DNA of 64,000 bases, from the NCBI GenBank assembly GCA_027030245.1, contig JALVFE010000040.1:62001-126000 (forward strand), given 5' to 3'. The first letter of the stretch is position 1. Each line of letters begins with the position of its first letter. The position numbers and the translations under genes are program-made. A model generated the notes under the pieces. It did not search any database, was not told the DNA's origin, and was given only the letters and a program-made list of their open reading frames with translations. The DNA is from Melioribacteraceae bacterium (GTDB taxonomy: Bacteria > Bacteroidota > Ignavibacteria > Ignavibacteriales > Melioribacteraceae). Below, in pieces: positions 48,796-58,408 of this stretch.

Positions 48796-49230
48796 TTATT
48801 TAAGTTCAATTAATTTTTCTTTTGATTTTTTAGTTTCAATTTTGTTTAATTTTATATGAAGCATACCGTCTTTGAATTTAGCATCAACATGATCGGTATC
48901 TACTTCAACAGGCAAAGTGAAACTTCTTTGGAAAGTACCGTACAATCTTTCGCTTCTGAAGAAATTCTTTTCTTTCTTTTCTTCTTCTCTTTTCTTTTCA
49001 CCTTGAATGGTTAAAATGTTATCTTGTAATGTGATTTTTAAATCTTTTTTGTTAACACCAGGAATTTCAGCATCAATATAAATGTGTTTGTCATCTTCCG
49101 AAATATCGATTCGCGGTGAAAAACTGTCTACCATGTTAAATGGAAAAGTCGGTAATTCATCAAAAATTCTTTGTACTCTGTCGGTTAAAGTTTCAAATTC
49201 TTTGAAGGGTTCAAATTTTATTAGTGTCAT
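48796..49230 (-). CDS. Small heat-shock protein (Hsp20/alpha-crystallin), upstream copy
   Basis: About 144 residues from ATG 49230, chosen because AGGAGGTGAGAGAGCC immediately precedes it; the frame extends 26 codons further but without a start signal. The alpha-crystallin domain spans about 40-140 (YIDAEIPGVNKKDLKITLQDN, in part; AKFKDGMLHIKLNK). A KKREEEKKEKN basic/acidic loop is the variable region. It heads the operon hsp20-dnaK-hsp20, 66 bp before dnaK. Confidence 0.93.
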   Translation of the reverse strand: MTLIKFEPFKEFETLTDRVQRIFDELPTFPFNMVDSFSPRIDISEDDKHIYIDAEIPGVNKKDLKITLQDNILTIQGEKKREEEKKEKNFFRSERLYGTFQRSFTLPVEVDTDHVDAKFKDGMLHIKLNKIETKKSKEKLIELK

Positions 49231-49312
49231 GGCTCTCTCACCTCCTTTTTTATTTTTAGTTTGTTTTGCCCATAGTAACTCAAATCGTGTGCCAAATATC
49301 ACAAACAACCAT

Positions 49313-49412
49313 AACTTATTATATTACAATAAGTTAGCGGAATTTAACAAATTTCATGTGACTACGCCATATTTTCATACATACTTTCAATATGGCATAC
49401 TTTTGTTAAATT
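49313..49412. promoter_or_regulatory. Cluster of three inverted repeats in the hsp20/birA divergent region
   Basis: First, AACTTATT (49313-49320), 7 bases, AATAAGTT (49328-49335). Second, an outer repeat AATTTAACAAA (49341-49351) with TTTGTTAAATT (49402-49412). Third, nested inside it, GCCATATT (49366-49373) with AATATGGC (49389-49396). All lie between the divergent starts of hsp20 (49230) and birA (about 49450). They may be operators or a folded leader; no CIRCE element is present here. Confidence 0.6.
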
Positions 49413-49448
49413 TGTCATTTTTTACTATCATTTTTTCATACTTTTTTT

Positions 49449-50228
49449 ATGGAGGAAACCGTGTTTAACATCGAAGAATTCGACATTAAACTCGATACAC
49501 AAGTAATCGGAAGAAATTTTATTTACGTTGAAGAAATCGATTCTACAAACGACTTTTTAATGAAAACCGAAGAAAATTATCCAAACGGTACCGTGGTATT
49601 GGCAGAGCATCAATCGAGCGGAAAAGGAAGAAGAAACAAAGAGTGGAAAAGCGAAAAAAATAATAATCTTACTTTTTCCATTTTACTTCTCCCGAACCCG
49701 AATTTTCCCAATGTTAATTTGATAAATTTAAGCGCATCTTTGGCGATTGCACAAACGCTCGAAAATTTATATCAGTTTGATATAGAACTTAAATGGCCCA
49801 ACGATGTTTTGATTAACAAGAAAAAAATTTCCGGTGTGTTGATAGAAACAATATCAAAAAGCGATAAAATAGAAAAAATCATTGTCGGTATGGGAATAAA
49901 CGTTAATCAGCCTACTTTCGCCGGGAAATACGACATAAGACCAACATCAATAAGAATTGAATCGAAACGGGAAGTAAGCCGCGAAAAACTTTTAAGCGAA
50001 ATTCTTAATCAATTTGAAGAGAATTTGCTATTATTGGAAAAATCTTCATCAAAAATTTTGAATGCTTGGCGACTGCGTTGCAAAATGATTGGAGAAAAAG
50101 TAAAGATTATTCGCGGTAAAGAAACCAAGTTCGGAATCTTCGATGATATTGATCATAACGGATTTCTAATATTAAAAACCCGCGAGGGATACGAAAAAAT
50201 TCACGGTGGAGATATTTCATTAAGATAA
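49449..50228 (+). CDS. birA: Biotin-[acetyl-CoA-carboxylase] ligase (BirA, catalytic form)
   Basis: About 255-259 residues. It activates biotin with ATP and attaches it to the carboxylase carrier lysine. EEIDSTNDFLM and the biotin-binding loop EHQSSGKGRRNKEW (GRGRRGR-type; about 56-69), KWPNDVLINKKKISGVLIE (about 115-133) and GMGINVN are conserved. There is no N-terminal helix-turn-helix, so it is a mono-functional ligase, not a repressor. ATG 49449 has no ribosome site, whereas GTG 49461, in frame, has GGAGG five bases upstream; the GTG may be the true start. The next gene follows after 3 bp. Confidence 0.94.
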   Translation: MEETVFNIEEFDIKLDTQVIGRNFIYVEEIDSTNDFLMKTEENYPNGTVVLAEHQSSGKGRRNKEWKSEKNNNLTFSILLLPNPNFPNVNLINLSASLAIAQTLENLYQFDIELKWPNDVLINKKKISGVLIETISKSDKIEKIIVGMGINVNQPTFAGKYDIRPTSIRIESKREVSREKLLSEILNQFEENLLLLEKSSSKILNAWRLRCKMIGEKVKIIRGKETKFGIFDDIDHNGFLILKTREGYEKIHGGDISLR

Positions 50229-50231
50229 ATT

Positions 50232-51392
50232 ATGAAAAAAGTTTATTTAGATAACGCCGCTACAACACCGATTCACCCGAAAGTCCGGGAAAAAATGATT
50301 CGGTTTTTAAGCGAAGATTTCGGGAATCCTTCGTCGATTCATTCTTTCGGCAGAAAAGTCAAAGTGGCCGTGGAAGAAGCAAGGGAAATTGTAGCCGGAT
50401 TTTTAAATTGCGATCCGAGCGAAATCTATTTTACAAGCGGCGGAACGGAAGCGAACAATTTTATTCTTTCCGGAATAATGAAAACTAATTTTGAAGATTC
50501 CGGGAAAAACTTACTTGTTACTTCCCAAACCGAACATGACTCCGTAATAAAAACAGCGGAAATTCTTTCCCGCGATTTTGAAGTTAAATTGTTGGATTCC
50601 GACAAGCGCGGCAGTATTCCTTTAGAAAAATTCAAAATGAGTATCGATGCCCAAAATCTGTCTCTTGTTTCGGTGATGACAACAAATAACGAGACAGGAA
50701 TTAAAACACCGCACTTAAACGAATTGATTGAAATGACTCATTCCGCCGGAGCGTTTTTTCATTCCGATGCAGTTCAAAGTTTCGGAAAAGAAAAAATAGA
50801 TTTGCAAGAATTACAAGTCGATGCTCTTACAGCTTCGGCACATAAAATTTTCGGACCGAAAGGTACGGGGTTTGCATTCATAAGATCGGGCACTCCGGTT
50901 TCGCCGTTAATTCACGGTGGAGCTCAAGAAAGAAACAGGCGTGGCGGTACGGAAAACGTTGCCGGAATAGTAGGATTAGCCGAAGCGGTTAAAATTGCAT
51001 CTCAAGAAATGGACGATAACTTTGCGAAGGTAAACAGTCTAAGAAATTTACTGCGCGAAGGAATCCGGTCAATTGACTCTGATAACATTAAATTTAACGA
51101 AGGCGAAAAACAATCGCCTTATGTTCTGAGCGTTACACTTTCCCCCGAAAAATACCTTACGGATACCGAATCGATTTTAATGTATTTGGATATCAACGGA
51201 ATTGCGGTGTCTGCCGGTTCGGCTTGCACTTCCGGCACGGTTAAAGCATCGCATGTAATTACGGGAATGGGTTACGGCAAAGATTATGCTTCAGGAACAA
51301 TACGCTTTTCTTTCAGCCCCTTAAACACAACCGAAGAAATTGATTACACTTTGGAAATTTTTAAAAATCTTACGGAAAAGTTCTGCAAATAG
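50232..51392 (+). CDS. Cysteine desulfurase (NifS/IscS family)
   Basis: A 386-residue PLP enzyme that takes sulfur from cysteine as persulfide for Fe-S cluster and other sulfur pathways. YLDNAATTPIHPKV at the N-terminus, the PLP lysine in ALTASAHKIFGPKGTGF (Lys about 204), and the persulfide cysteine in SAGSACTSGTVKASHV (about 325-340) are present. The spacing of the catalytic loop puts it in group I (NifS/IscS) rather than SufS. No scaffold (iscU/nifU) gene is adjacent; it forms a two-gene unit with birA, ending at the bidirectional hairpin near 51520. Confidence 0.95.
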   Translation: MKKVYLDNAATTPIHPKVREKMIRFLSEDFGNPSSIHSFGRKVKVAVEEAREIVAGFLNCDPSEIYFTSGGTEANNFILSGIMKTNFEDSGKNLLVTSQTEHDSVIKTAEILSRDFEVKLLDSDKRGSIPLEKFKMSIDAQNLSLVSVMTTNNETGIKTPHLNELIEMTHSAGAFFHSDAVQSFGKEKIDLQELQVDALTASAHKIFGPKGTGFAFIRSGTPVSPLIHGGAQERNRRGGTENVAGIVGLAEAVKIASQEMDDNFAKVNSLRNLLREGIRSIDSDNIKFNEGEKQSPYVLSVTLSPEKYLTDTESILMYLDINGIAVSAGSACTSGTVKASHVITGMGYGKDYASGTIRFSFSPLNTTEEIDYTLEIFKNLTEKFCK

Positions 51393-51513
51393 ATTCGAAA
51401 CACGGGAGAAAGGTTACTTCAAATTTACTACGCAAAAAAGACTCCCCGTTATTTCTTTTAGCGTTTAGAAATAATGTTAAGTTATTTCAATAAAGTTTGA
51501 AAAGTAATTGGAA

Positions 51514-51547
51514 GAAAAAAGGTCAGCCTGTAATAGCTGACCTTTTA
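51514..51547. terminator. Bidirectional rho-independent terminator between cysteine desulfurase gene and atpC
   Basis: AAAAGGTCAGC pairs with GCTGACCTTTT (stem core 51520-51526 with 51535-51541, 8-nt loop). T-runs follow on both strands, fitting its place between convergent genes. Confidence 0.9.
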
Positions 51548-51569
51548 TAAGAAAACCCATAACGTGGTT

Positions 51570-51986
51570 TTAGTGCACCGGAACCCTTCCGGCGATTTTC
51601 AATCTGTTTATAGCTCTTTTCAATGCGGCTTCCGCACGTGCAACATCAATATTAGGATCATTTCTGTGTGCAAGTCGTTCTTTAGCCCGCTCAAGAGCTT
51701 TTTCGGCTCTTTCCACATCTATTTCGTCTGCACTCTCAAAACTTTCCACCAAAATAAGAACGTGATTATCCAAAACTTCAATCATGCCGCCGCCGGTAGC
51801 AAAAATTTTCTCGGTTTCATCTTGTTCAACAATTTTAATCTTCCCTATTTCAAGGCTGCTTAAAATTGGAGCATGATTGTAAAGAACCTGAAAATTACCT
51901 TTCGTTCCGGGTACCGTGACCGAAACCACTCCGGCGCTGTACGCGGATTTTGAGGGTGTAATAACTTCTACGTTAATTAATTTCAT
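51570..51986 (-). CDS. atpC: F1 ATP synthase epsilon subunit
   Basis: A 138-residue subunit of the central stalk. The N-terminal beta-sandwich (INVEVITPSKSAYSAGVVSV; LYNHAPILSSLEIGKI) and the C-terminal helical hairpin (ERAEKALERAKERLAHR; ARAEAALKRAINRLK) are both present, so the regulatory hairpin is retained. It begins 1 bp after atpD. The other F1Fo genes are absent here, as usual where Chlorobi/Bacteroidota keep atpDC apart. Confidence 0.96.
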   Translation of the reverse strand: MKLINVEVITPSKSAYSAGVVSVTVPGTKGNFQVLYNHAPILSSLEIGKIKIVEQDETEKIFATGGGMIEVLDNHVLILVESFESADEIDVERAEKALERAKERLAHRNDPNIDVARAEAALKRAINRLKIAGRVPVH

Positions 51987-51987
51987 T

Positions 51988-53412
<1,425 letters not shown>

Positions 53413-53512
53413 TTAAATTAAACGAATTTTCAAATTTAATTATTATCGGCTCTACAGTCAAATATTAATTTCCTAATTCAAACTTTTTTCAGAATAAATT
53501 TGCGCGAAATGA

Positions 53513-53540
53513 CTTATAAACGATGTTTGGGTTATATCAA
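53513..53540 (-). promoter_or_regulatory. Possible sigma-70 promoter of atpDC
   Basis: Minus strand TTGATA (complement of 53535-53540), 16-base spacer, TATAAG (complement of 53513-53518). It would give a leader of roughly 105 bases before the atpD ATG. Confidence 0.4.
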
Positions 53541-53808
53541 ATACTTTTTTAAAAGTAATTCATTCAGTTAATTTAGGGATTTGCTGATTTTCAGTTCATT
53601 TCCCCGACGTTTTGGATTATTTGGTAATTTAAAGGTTTATTCAAATTCAATCCAACTATGCAATTTATTTATTCTAATACCACGGGACACAAATTATCAT
53701 TGTTTTTCGAGATTTAAAATAGTCATTTGGAGAGGAATGGCAGGACTGTTTCAAGAGTGTCATACTGTAGGACGAAATGAAGAAAGGATTCTTTCTTTTT
53801 GTCATGCG

Positions 53809-54140
53809 GTCATGCTGTCCGCCGAAGGCGAATTGGTTCAGCATCTGATTCAAATCACGGGTTCTTCTTAGATTCCGAAACTATCCGCCGAGGCGGACGG
53901 GATGACATTTCCGAAGACAGAGAGAATAATAAACAAAAAATTTCGAATTCAAAATAATATAATGTGTCACTCCGCTGGAGTTTTGTTTAATATGAGAATC
54001 TTCGTTCTATAAATATGTCACGCCATACGGCGTTTGCGGGATGAAATGAATAGTTCATTTTAAATTCCGAAACTATCCGCCGAGGCGGACGGGATGACAG
54101 TTTAAAGTTAATCCGCCGGAGGCAAGCGGGATGACGATTT
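53809..54140. repeat. Second cluster of GTCAT/GATGAC palindromic repeats
   Basis: Block 53809-53906 repeats the GTCATGCTG...CAGCATCT / AGATTCCGAAAC...GGGATGAC layout seen at 41 kb. Two identical 36-bp copies of its right half lie at 53872-53907 and 54064-54099 (ATTCCGAAACTATCCGCC, then a GGCGGA-containing mirror to GATGACA). A further half unit (CCGCCGGAGG...CGGGATGAC) is near 54110-54135. No gene with family features is found in 53401-54486. Confidence 0.85.
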
Positions 54141-54223
54141 TTAAGTTTTGAGACAGCCGCTCCATACCTTGCTATTGTTTGAACATGATTAAATCTTTAA
54201 CTTTTTCTTATTGAAGATTGAAC

Positions 54224-54368
54224 CCCGCGACTTCAGTCGCGGGTTAAGGTCGAACCGCAAAAGAAAAGAACCGATTCATCGGTTTCCACGGCTAATTTAT
54301 AAAAACCGTTGAAACGGTTGCGGGTTATTTATTATGCTTATTCGCTGACCCACGGATGAATCCGTGGG
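54224..54368. repeat. Array of four short hairpins with two-base TC or GA centres
   Basis: Hairpins at 54224-54243 (CCCGCGACT-TC-AGTCGCGGG), 54269-54284 (AACCGAT-TC-ATCGGTT), 54304-54319 (AACCGTT-GA-AACGGTT) and 54349-54368 (CCCACGGAT-GA-ATCCGTGGG). Stem sequences differ, but the centre is always TC or its complement GA. The order TC, TC, GA, GA makes the array symmetric. It resembles REP-type hairpin clusters. Confidence 0.85.
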
Positions 54369-54442
54369 GTTGGCATGTGTTGAAAAACTGAATCAACTAT
54401 TTTATTTCCTATTTCCCCAGAATCATTTTCTTCGCAATAGCT

Positions 54443-54470
54443 GTAGGGACAAGGCATGCCTTGTCCCTAC
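54443..54470. repeat. Perfect 28-bp palindrome
   Basis: GTAGGGACAAGGCA followed directly by its mirror complement TGCCTTGTCCCTAC. It lies 16 bp downstream of the secreted endonuclease gene. There is no T-run on either side, so it is not a standard terminator. Its arms (GTAGGG-AC/GT-CCCTAC) match a palindrome inside the coding region at 62977-62996. Confidence 0.95.
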
Positions 54471-54486
54471 ATGCGATTATTTGATT

Positions 54487-55782
54487 CTATTTCATCAAAA
54501 TCATTTTGCGGGTTTGTACAAAACTGCCGGCGCGGAGTTGGTAAAAATATATTCCGCTCGGTAATCCGCCTGCGGTGGATTTTGCGTTGAATGTTACGGT
54601 GTAAGTTCCCGGGGATTGCTCTTCATTAACCAGTGTTTTTATTTCTCTGCCTAACACATCGTAAATTTTCAGGGTAACGAACCCCACCTCGGTCTTCCCC
54701 TTTGCCAAAGGGGAGGAAGCAGGAGGGGTTGGAATTGTATATTTTATCACGGTTGCCGGATTAAACGGATTTGGATAATTTTGGTATAAAATAAATTTCC
54801 CGGCAATTTTGTAATCATCTTTTACCGAAACCACAGGGTTCATCACAAAATCGGCGAAAACCGGTAAATGGTCGGATGCATAATAAAGCGCATTTGCCAC
54901 ATCCTGATTAACGGCGGAATTTGTTCCTTCATTAATTGATTTGTTAAAATGATTACCGTCGTTGCCAAAAACCGTATAGCTTCCGGGAACATAAAAAATT
55001 CCCGCAGAATCTTTAACTGCTTCAGAATAAAGAATCATATCGAAGCGGTCGTCCAAACCGCCGGTCGATCCGTCATCGGATAAACTTGTTGTTCTTGTAG
55101 ATTGTGTGTGAATGGCAGCAAAACCCGAATTATTATGCCAATTGCCTGCAGCTACGGGATCAAGAAAATAACCGGGCTTGGATTTATCAATTAATTTTTG
55201 ATACGCCGGTTCGGAAGATGAATAAATATTAAAATCACCCAAAACAACATAATTCGTTCCCGGCGGCAGAGCATCGGTATTTTTTCTTAAACTCTCAACT
55301 TCGTTAGCTCTTTGTTGTTCAAGAATTTTTCTTTCACTTTCATTTTTACCTTTACCAGCTTTTAGGTGAAGGGAATAGACTATCAACGTATCGTTTGTAC
55401 TTTTATAAACCAAAGTAAACTTGGAAATATCCCTCAAATCGGTATGAATTGCAACATTGGATATAAATTGAAAAAGCGAATCGCGGAAATACATTGCGTT
55501 ATCCGTATCATATCCATCAATGAATGCGGCTTTCGAGTATGTTGAATCTAAAACATTGTTATAAAATTTATTTACGTAATACGAACCGTCAACTTCTTGA
55601 ATTACCAAAATATCCGGATTTACCGAACCGATAATCTTTTTCAAGTTGGAATCCTTTGTGGGATTCGAAGTCGAATGATAATTCAGCACATTATACGTCA
55701 TTAATCTGATTGATTCCTGACCGTAAACCGAAACGGTAATGAAAAGTAAAATCAACAGTTTGTAAATTCCGGATTTTCGCAT
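54487..55782 (-). CDS. Secreted endonuclease/exonuclease/phosphatase-family protein with T9SS domain
   Basis: About 431 residues from ATG 55782 (AAGGAAA upstream). Signal peptide (YKLLILLFITVSVYGQ), then an EEP (DNase I-like) domain with RLMTYNVLNYH, the metal-binding Glu in VIQEVDG, VLGDFNIYSSSEP and the final DHLPVFADF. The family includes DNases, phosphodiesterases and phosphatases; substrate unknown. The C-terminus is a T9SS sorting domain (QNYPNPFNPATVIKYTIP). The loop after that strand is 17 residues instead of about 4, because a 51-bp palindromic repeat (54680-54730) is inserted in frame. Last gene of the second surface locus. Confidence 0.87.
   Translation of the reverse strand: MRKSGIYKLLILLFITVSVYGQESIRLMTYNVLNYHSTSNPTKDSNLKKIIGSVNPDILVIQEVDGSYYVNKFYNNVLDSTYSKAAFIDGYDTDNAMYFRDSLFQFISNVAIHTDLRDISKFTLVYKSTNDTLIVYSLHLKAGKGKNESERKILEQQRANEVESLRKNTDALPPGTNYVVLGDFNIYSSSEPAYQKLIDKSKPGYFLDPVAAGNWHNNSGFAAIHTQSTRTTSLSDDGSTGGLDDRFDMILYSEAVKDSAGIFYVPGSYTVFGNDGNHFNKSINEGTNSAVNQDVANALYYASDHLPVFADFVMNPVVSVKDDYKIAGKFILYQNYPNPFNPATVIKYTIPTPPASSPLAKGKTEVGFVTLKIYDVLGREIKTLVNEEQSPGTYTVTFNAKSTAGGLPSGIYFYQLRAGSFVQTRKMILMK
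54680..54730. repeat. In-frame palindromic repeat inside the T9SS domain of the EEP-family gene
   Basis: A 51-bp imperfect palindrome with ends AACCCC and GGGGTT and a perfect core CCCCTTTG-C-CAAAGGGG (54697-54713). It adds about 17 codons without shifting the frame, reading PTPPASSPLAKGKTEVG on the minus strand. Other sorting domains of the window have only about four residues at that loop. Confidence 0.85.
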
Positions 55783-55795
55783 TTGGTTTTCCTTA

Positions 55796-56884
55796 TTATT
55801 CAATATCAGTGGATAAAATAAATCTTAAAATTCTGTTGTTGCCCGTATCCAAAACATAAACGGTTTTATCGTGATATGCAACCGCGTGCGGCGAGTTAAA
55901 AATATCGGAGCCGCCGAAAGATTGAAGCTCATCGCCGAACGAACTGAATTTAAATACGCTGTCTTTTTCGGCGTCCGCTACGAAAATATTATTTGCTCCG
56001 TCCAAAGCAACGTCTTCGGGTTTACCGAATCTGCCTACTTGCATCAAATCGTTTGAGAACGCATCGTATTTCGGTTGGTATCCCGAAAAATCCGGCGTTT
56101 GAATATACTTTAACCATTGAACTTTAAAGCTGTTATTTCCGGTTAGCGTTAATATCACATCCAAATTTCTTTTGTTGAACGAAGTCAGCGAACTAATTCT
56201 GTTAGCCGACATCAATCCCGTTCCTTCCGGTTCCAACAGCGGCACTTTACCCAATACAAGCGAATCTTTACCGCTTGCAGATTTAATAAATTTTAAAGTT
56301 AAGATTGCATTATCGCGGTCAACCGGATTTGAGTTATTCGGTCCGGTTCTTGAAACATAAACGGAATTATCGTAGAAAACGCAAACACCGGTGTAATCAC
56401 GATCGGGTCTAGTAAATGCAAAAGGGTCGTCTTTCGGGTTTTGCGGTAAAATCCGTTCAAGTTCCGTGTTATTTATTTGGTGTCCCGCTGCAACCAAATT
56501 AATTCTGTAAACCGCACTGAACGAAGCGGGCACATTGTTGATTAATGTATCGAACCGTGCACAAACAAACAGATTCAGTTTGTAATCTTGAGCAATTGCG
56601 ACCGGGTGCGGTACCGGTTTTGTACCCAATACTTTTCCGGAAATGTCAAGCATTGCAATCCGGTCGTTATCGGTGTCGGCAACATAAATGAAAGGTTCCC
56701 TTCCTACAATCATATCCTGTGGATTGTTAAAACCGGTCCACTCCGGAGACTGTTTAATGTAAAGAGTATCGCTTATGTTTATTGGACCTTTCCCGAGTTG
56801 GTTCAATTCGGTTAAGTCCAATTTTTCTTCACAAGCAGTTGCGAGAATTAACAGCAACAACAATATTTTGTAATATCTTTTCAT
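55796..56884 (-). CDS. NHL/six-bladed beta-propeller lipoprotein
   Basis: About 362 residues from ATG 56884, beginning MKRYYKILLLLLILATAC: a lipoprotein signal with Cys about 18. The mature protein contains NHL/SMP-30-like propeller blades (EPFIYVADTDNDRIAMLDISG near the start, NNIFVADAEKDSVFKFSSFG and KTVYVLDTGNNRILRF near the end). Such propellers bind ligands or proteins; a few are lyases, but no catalytic signature is seen. It starts 1 bp after the PorV-like gene and is followed by the EEP-family gene after 13 bp, so the three are cotranscribed. Confidence 0.82.
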   Translation of the reverse strand: MKRYYKILLLLLILATACEEKLDLTELNQLGKGPINISDTLYIKQSPEWTGFNNPQDMIVGREPFIYVADTDNDRIAMLDISGKVLGTKPVPHPVAIAQDYKLNLFVCARFDTLINNVPASFSAVYRINLVAAGHQINNTELERILPQNPKDDPFAFTRPDRDYTGVCVFYDNSVYVSRTGPNNSNPVDRDNAILTLKFIKSASGKDSLVLGKVPLLEPEGTGLMSANRISSLTSFNKRNLDVILTLTGNNSFKVQWLKYIQTPDFSGYQPKYDAFSNDLMQVGRFGKPEDVALDGANNIFVADAEKDSVFKFSSFGDELQSFGGSDIFNSPHAVAYHDKTVYVLDTGNNRILRFILSTDIE

Positions 56885-56885
56885 A

Positions 56886-57872
56886 TCAATACAGCGCCAA
56901 TAAAATTGAAAATCTGTGAGCGGAGCCGAGACGTTCGAAATTTGCAAATCCGTAATCGAAAGTTACTTTAGCAATGCCGAGCGGAACTGTTAATCCGGTT
57001 CCGAAAGAAAAATTTTGTTCGTCAACGTTGAATTTATATCCGGCTCTTGCGTAAAAAATTTCTTTCCAAGAATATTCAACTCCCGCCGAAACGTTTTCGC
57101 TATTATCGTTCGGATGATTCAATTGCACCGACGTTGTAATTCTATGAGTTTCCGTTTGATACGGTTCAAATGCAAATCCCATTCTGAATAAAATAGGCGG
57201 GGAGAAAGATTGCCAATCGGATTTTTCCCTTTTTCCCCACAAGAGCACTTTACCGTCTGGAGCGAATTCATTTCCGAAATTAGTAATGGCTACAGCGAAT
57301 CTCGTTGTTCCGAGTCCCGTCCAATACAAAGTACCCAAATCGAGAACGAACCCGCGCATTTTAAGTTTATCGAGCGTTTCTTCAACATATCTGATTGTTG
57401 CACCGAAACTGAATTGTTCGGTCATCTGCCGCGAATAAGTAACACCTATGGCAAAATCGCTGAATGAAAAATATTCCCCCGTTCCGAAAGGCATAAATTC
57501 GGTAGTCACGGGCATATCGTCCATGTTAAGCGAAGTAAAAGACAAACCCACCGCATCGTTGTGTGAGAAATGATATATACCGCCTACAAATTGATGATTA
57601 ATATCCGCAACCCAACTGTTATGCGAAAAGAGTATTTCATTCCCTTCGGCTTGAACGGCACCGGCGGGATTCCAATAAAGCGATGAAGCATCGTTGGCTA
57701 TTGCTACAAAAGCATCACCGAGCGAAGTTGCCCTTCCGCCAACCCCGATTTTCAAAAATTGTACGGCAGATATTCCGGCACGCTGCCCGCCCAGAGTTGG
57801 GAAAAGTTGAGCTTTTGCTTCGGCGAAGAGTAAGAATATCCATATAAACAATAATTTTCTCATAAACAACAT
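56886..57872 (-). CDS. PorV/UPF0164-family outer-membrane beta-barrel protein (second-locus copy)
   Basis: A 328-residue outer-membrane protein: signal peptide about 1-21 (ending AEAKAQ), then SAVQFLKIGVGGRATSLGDAF (in part) and VAIANDASSLYWNPAG, followed by barrel strands. It is the paralogue of the sugar-locus copy at 22427-23437, sharing layout and motifs such as TEFMPFGTGEYFSFSDFAIG versus a similar NEF...GTGEYFSASDIALG there. The family includes the T9SS component PorV. It lies downstream of the TonB receptor gene, separated from it by the four-helix-bundle gene. Confidence 0.85.
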   Translation of the reverse strand: MLFMRKLLFIWIFLLFAEAKAQLFPTLGGQRAGISAVQFLKIGVGGRATSLGDAFVAIANDASSLYWNPAGAVQAEGNEILFSHNSWVADINHQFVGGIYHFSHNDAVGLSFTSLNMDDMPVTTEFMPFGTGEYFSFSDFAIGVTYSRQMTEQFSFGATIRYVEETLDKLKMRGFVLDLGTLYWTGLGTTRFAVAITNFGNEFAPDGKVLLWGKREKSDWQSFSPPILFRMGFAFEPYQTETHRITTSVQLNHPNDNSENVSAGVEYSWKEIFYARAGYKFNVDEQNFSFGTGLTVPLGIAKVTFDYGFANFERLGSAHRFSILLALY

Positions 57873-57897
57873 ATAACCTTTAAATTAAGGTTTATAA

Positions 57898-57960
57898 ATT
57901 CCAAATGACAAATCCCAAATAACAAGGTTAAATTCCAAAAAACAAATTCCAAATAATAAT
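57898..57960. repeat. Low-complexity repeat on the left of the four-helix-bundle gene
   Basis: Short words such as AATTCCAAATGACAAATCCC, AAATAACAA and ACAAATTCCAAATAATAAT in tandem. A stretch in the opposite orientation (58409-58439) lies on the other side of the gene. Confidence 0.75.
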
Positions 57961-58008
57961 ATTATAATTTTAATACACTTTTATTAAAGCATTTTAATGT
58001 TGACAACA

Positions 58009-58392
58009 TTAGTTGCTATTTTCATTTACTTTTCTTAAAATAGAAGAAAATATTTTTTTTAATTCTATCGATTCATGAATTAAACTTTCAATATCGTAAT
58101 CATCTTCTAAACTATTTGATTCCCTAATTAATCTTAACCAATAATTGCTTTCTTTTGCTTCTTTTCTGCTAATTTTAATTCTCATTAGAAAATCTTTTTT
58201 TCCTAAAGATTCATTGGCTTCAATATAATTTGCACCAATTGACGCAGAAGATCTTAATAATTGTTTTATGTCTTCTTTATTTGCCAGAGTATAAGGTAAC
58301 TTTTTCACAAATATTCTTACGTTTTTTGCAAATAAGAATGTTCTTTCTTCCAAATCGTATTTCGTTTCTTTGTTTACATTATCATCCATCAT
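58009..58392 (-). CDS. Four-helix-bundle protein (23S rRNA intervening-sequence / S23 type)
   Basis: A 127-residue all-helical protein. DLEERTFLFAKNVRIFVKKLP, LLRSSASIGANYIEANESLGKKDFLMRIKISRKEAKESNYWLRLI (in parts, about 47-91) match the four-helix-bundle family (TIGR02436) first seen in intervening sequences of 23S rRNA and found scattered in many genomes. Its function is unknown; it is not an enzyme. It lies 43 bp after the TonB receptor stop and 136 bp before the PorV-like start, flanked by oppositely oriented low-complexity repeats, and has no evident link to its neighbours. Confidence 0.9.
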   Translation of the reverse strand: MMDDNVNKETKYDLEERTFLFAKNVRIFVKKLPYTLANKEDIKQLLRSSASIGANYIEANESLGKKDFLMRIKISRKEAKESNYWLRLIRESNSLEDDYDIESLIHESIELKKIFSSILRKVNENSN

Positions 58393-58408
58393 TTTTTTCG
58401 TACCATTT

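Noticed and set aside
54443-54470. Rho-independent terminator
   Set aside because: Perfect palindrome but no T-run on either strand.
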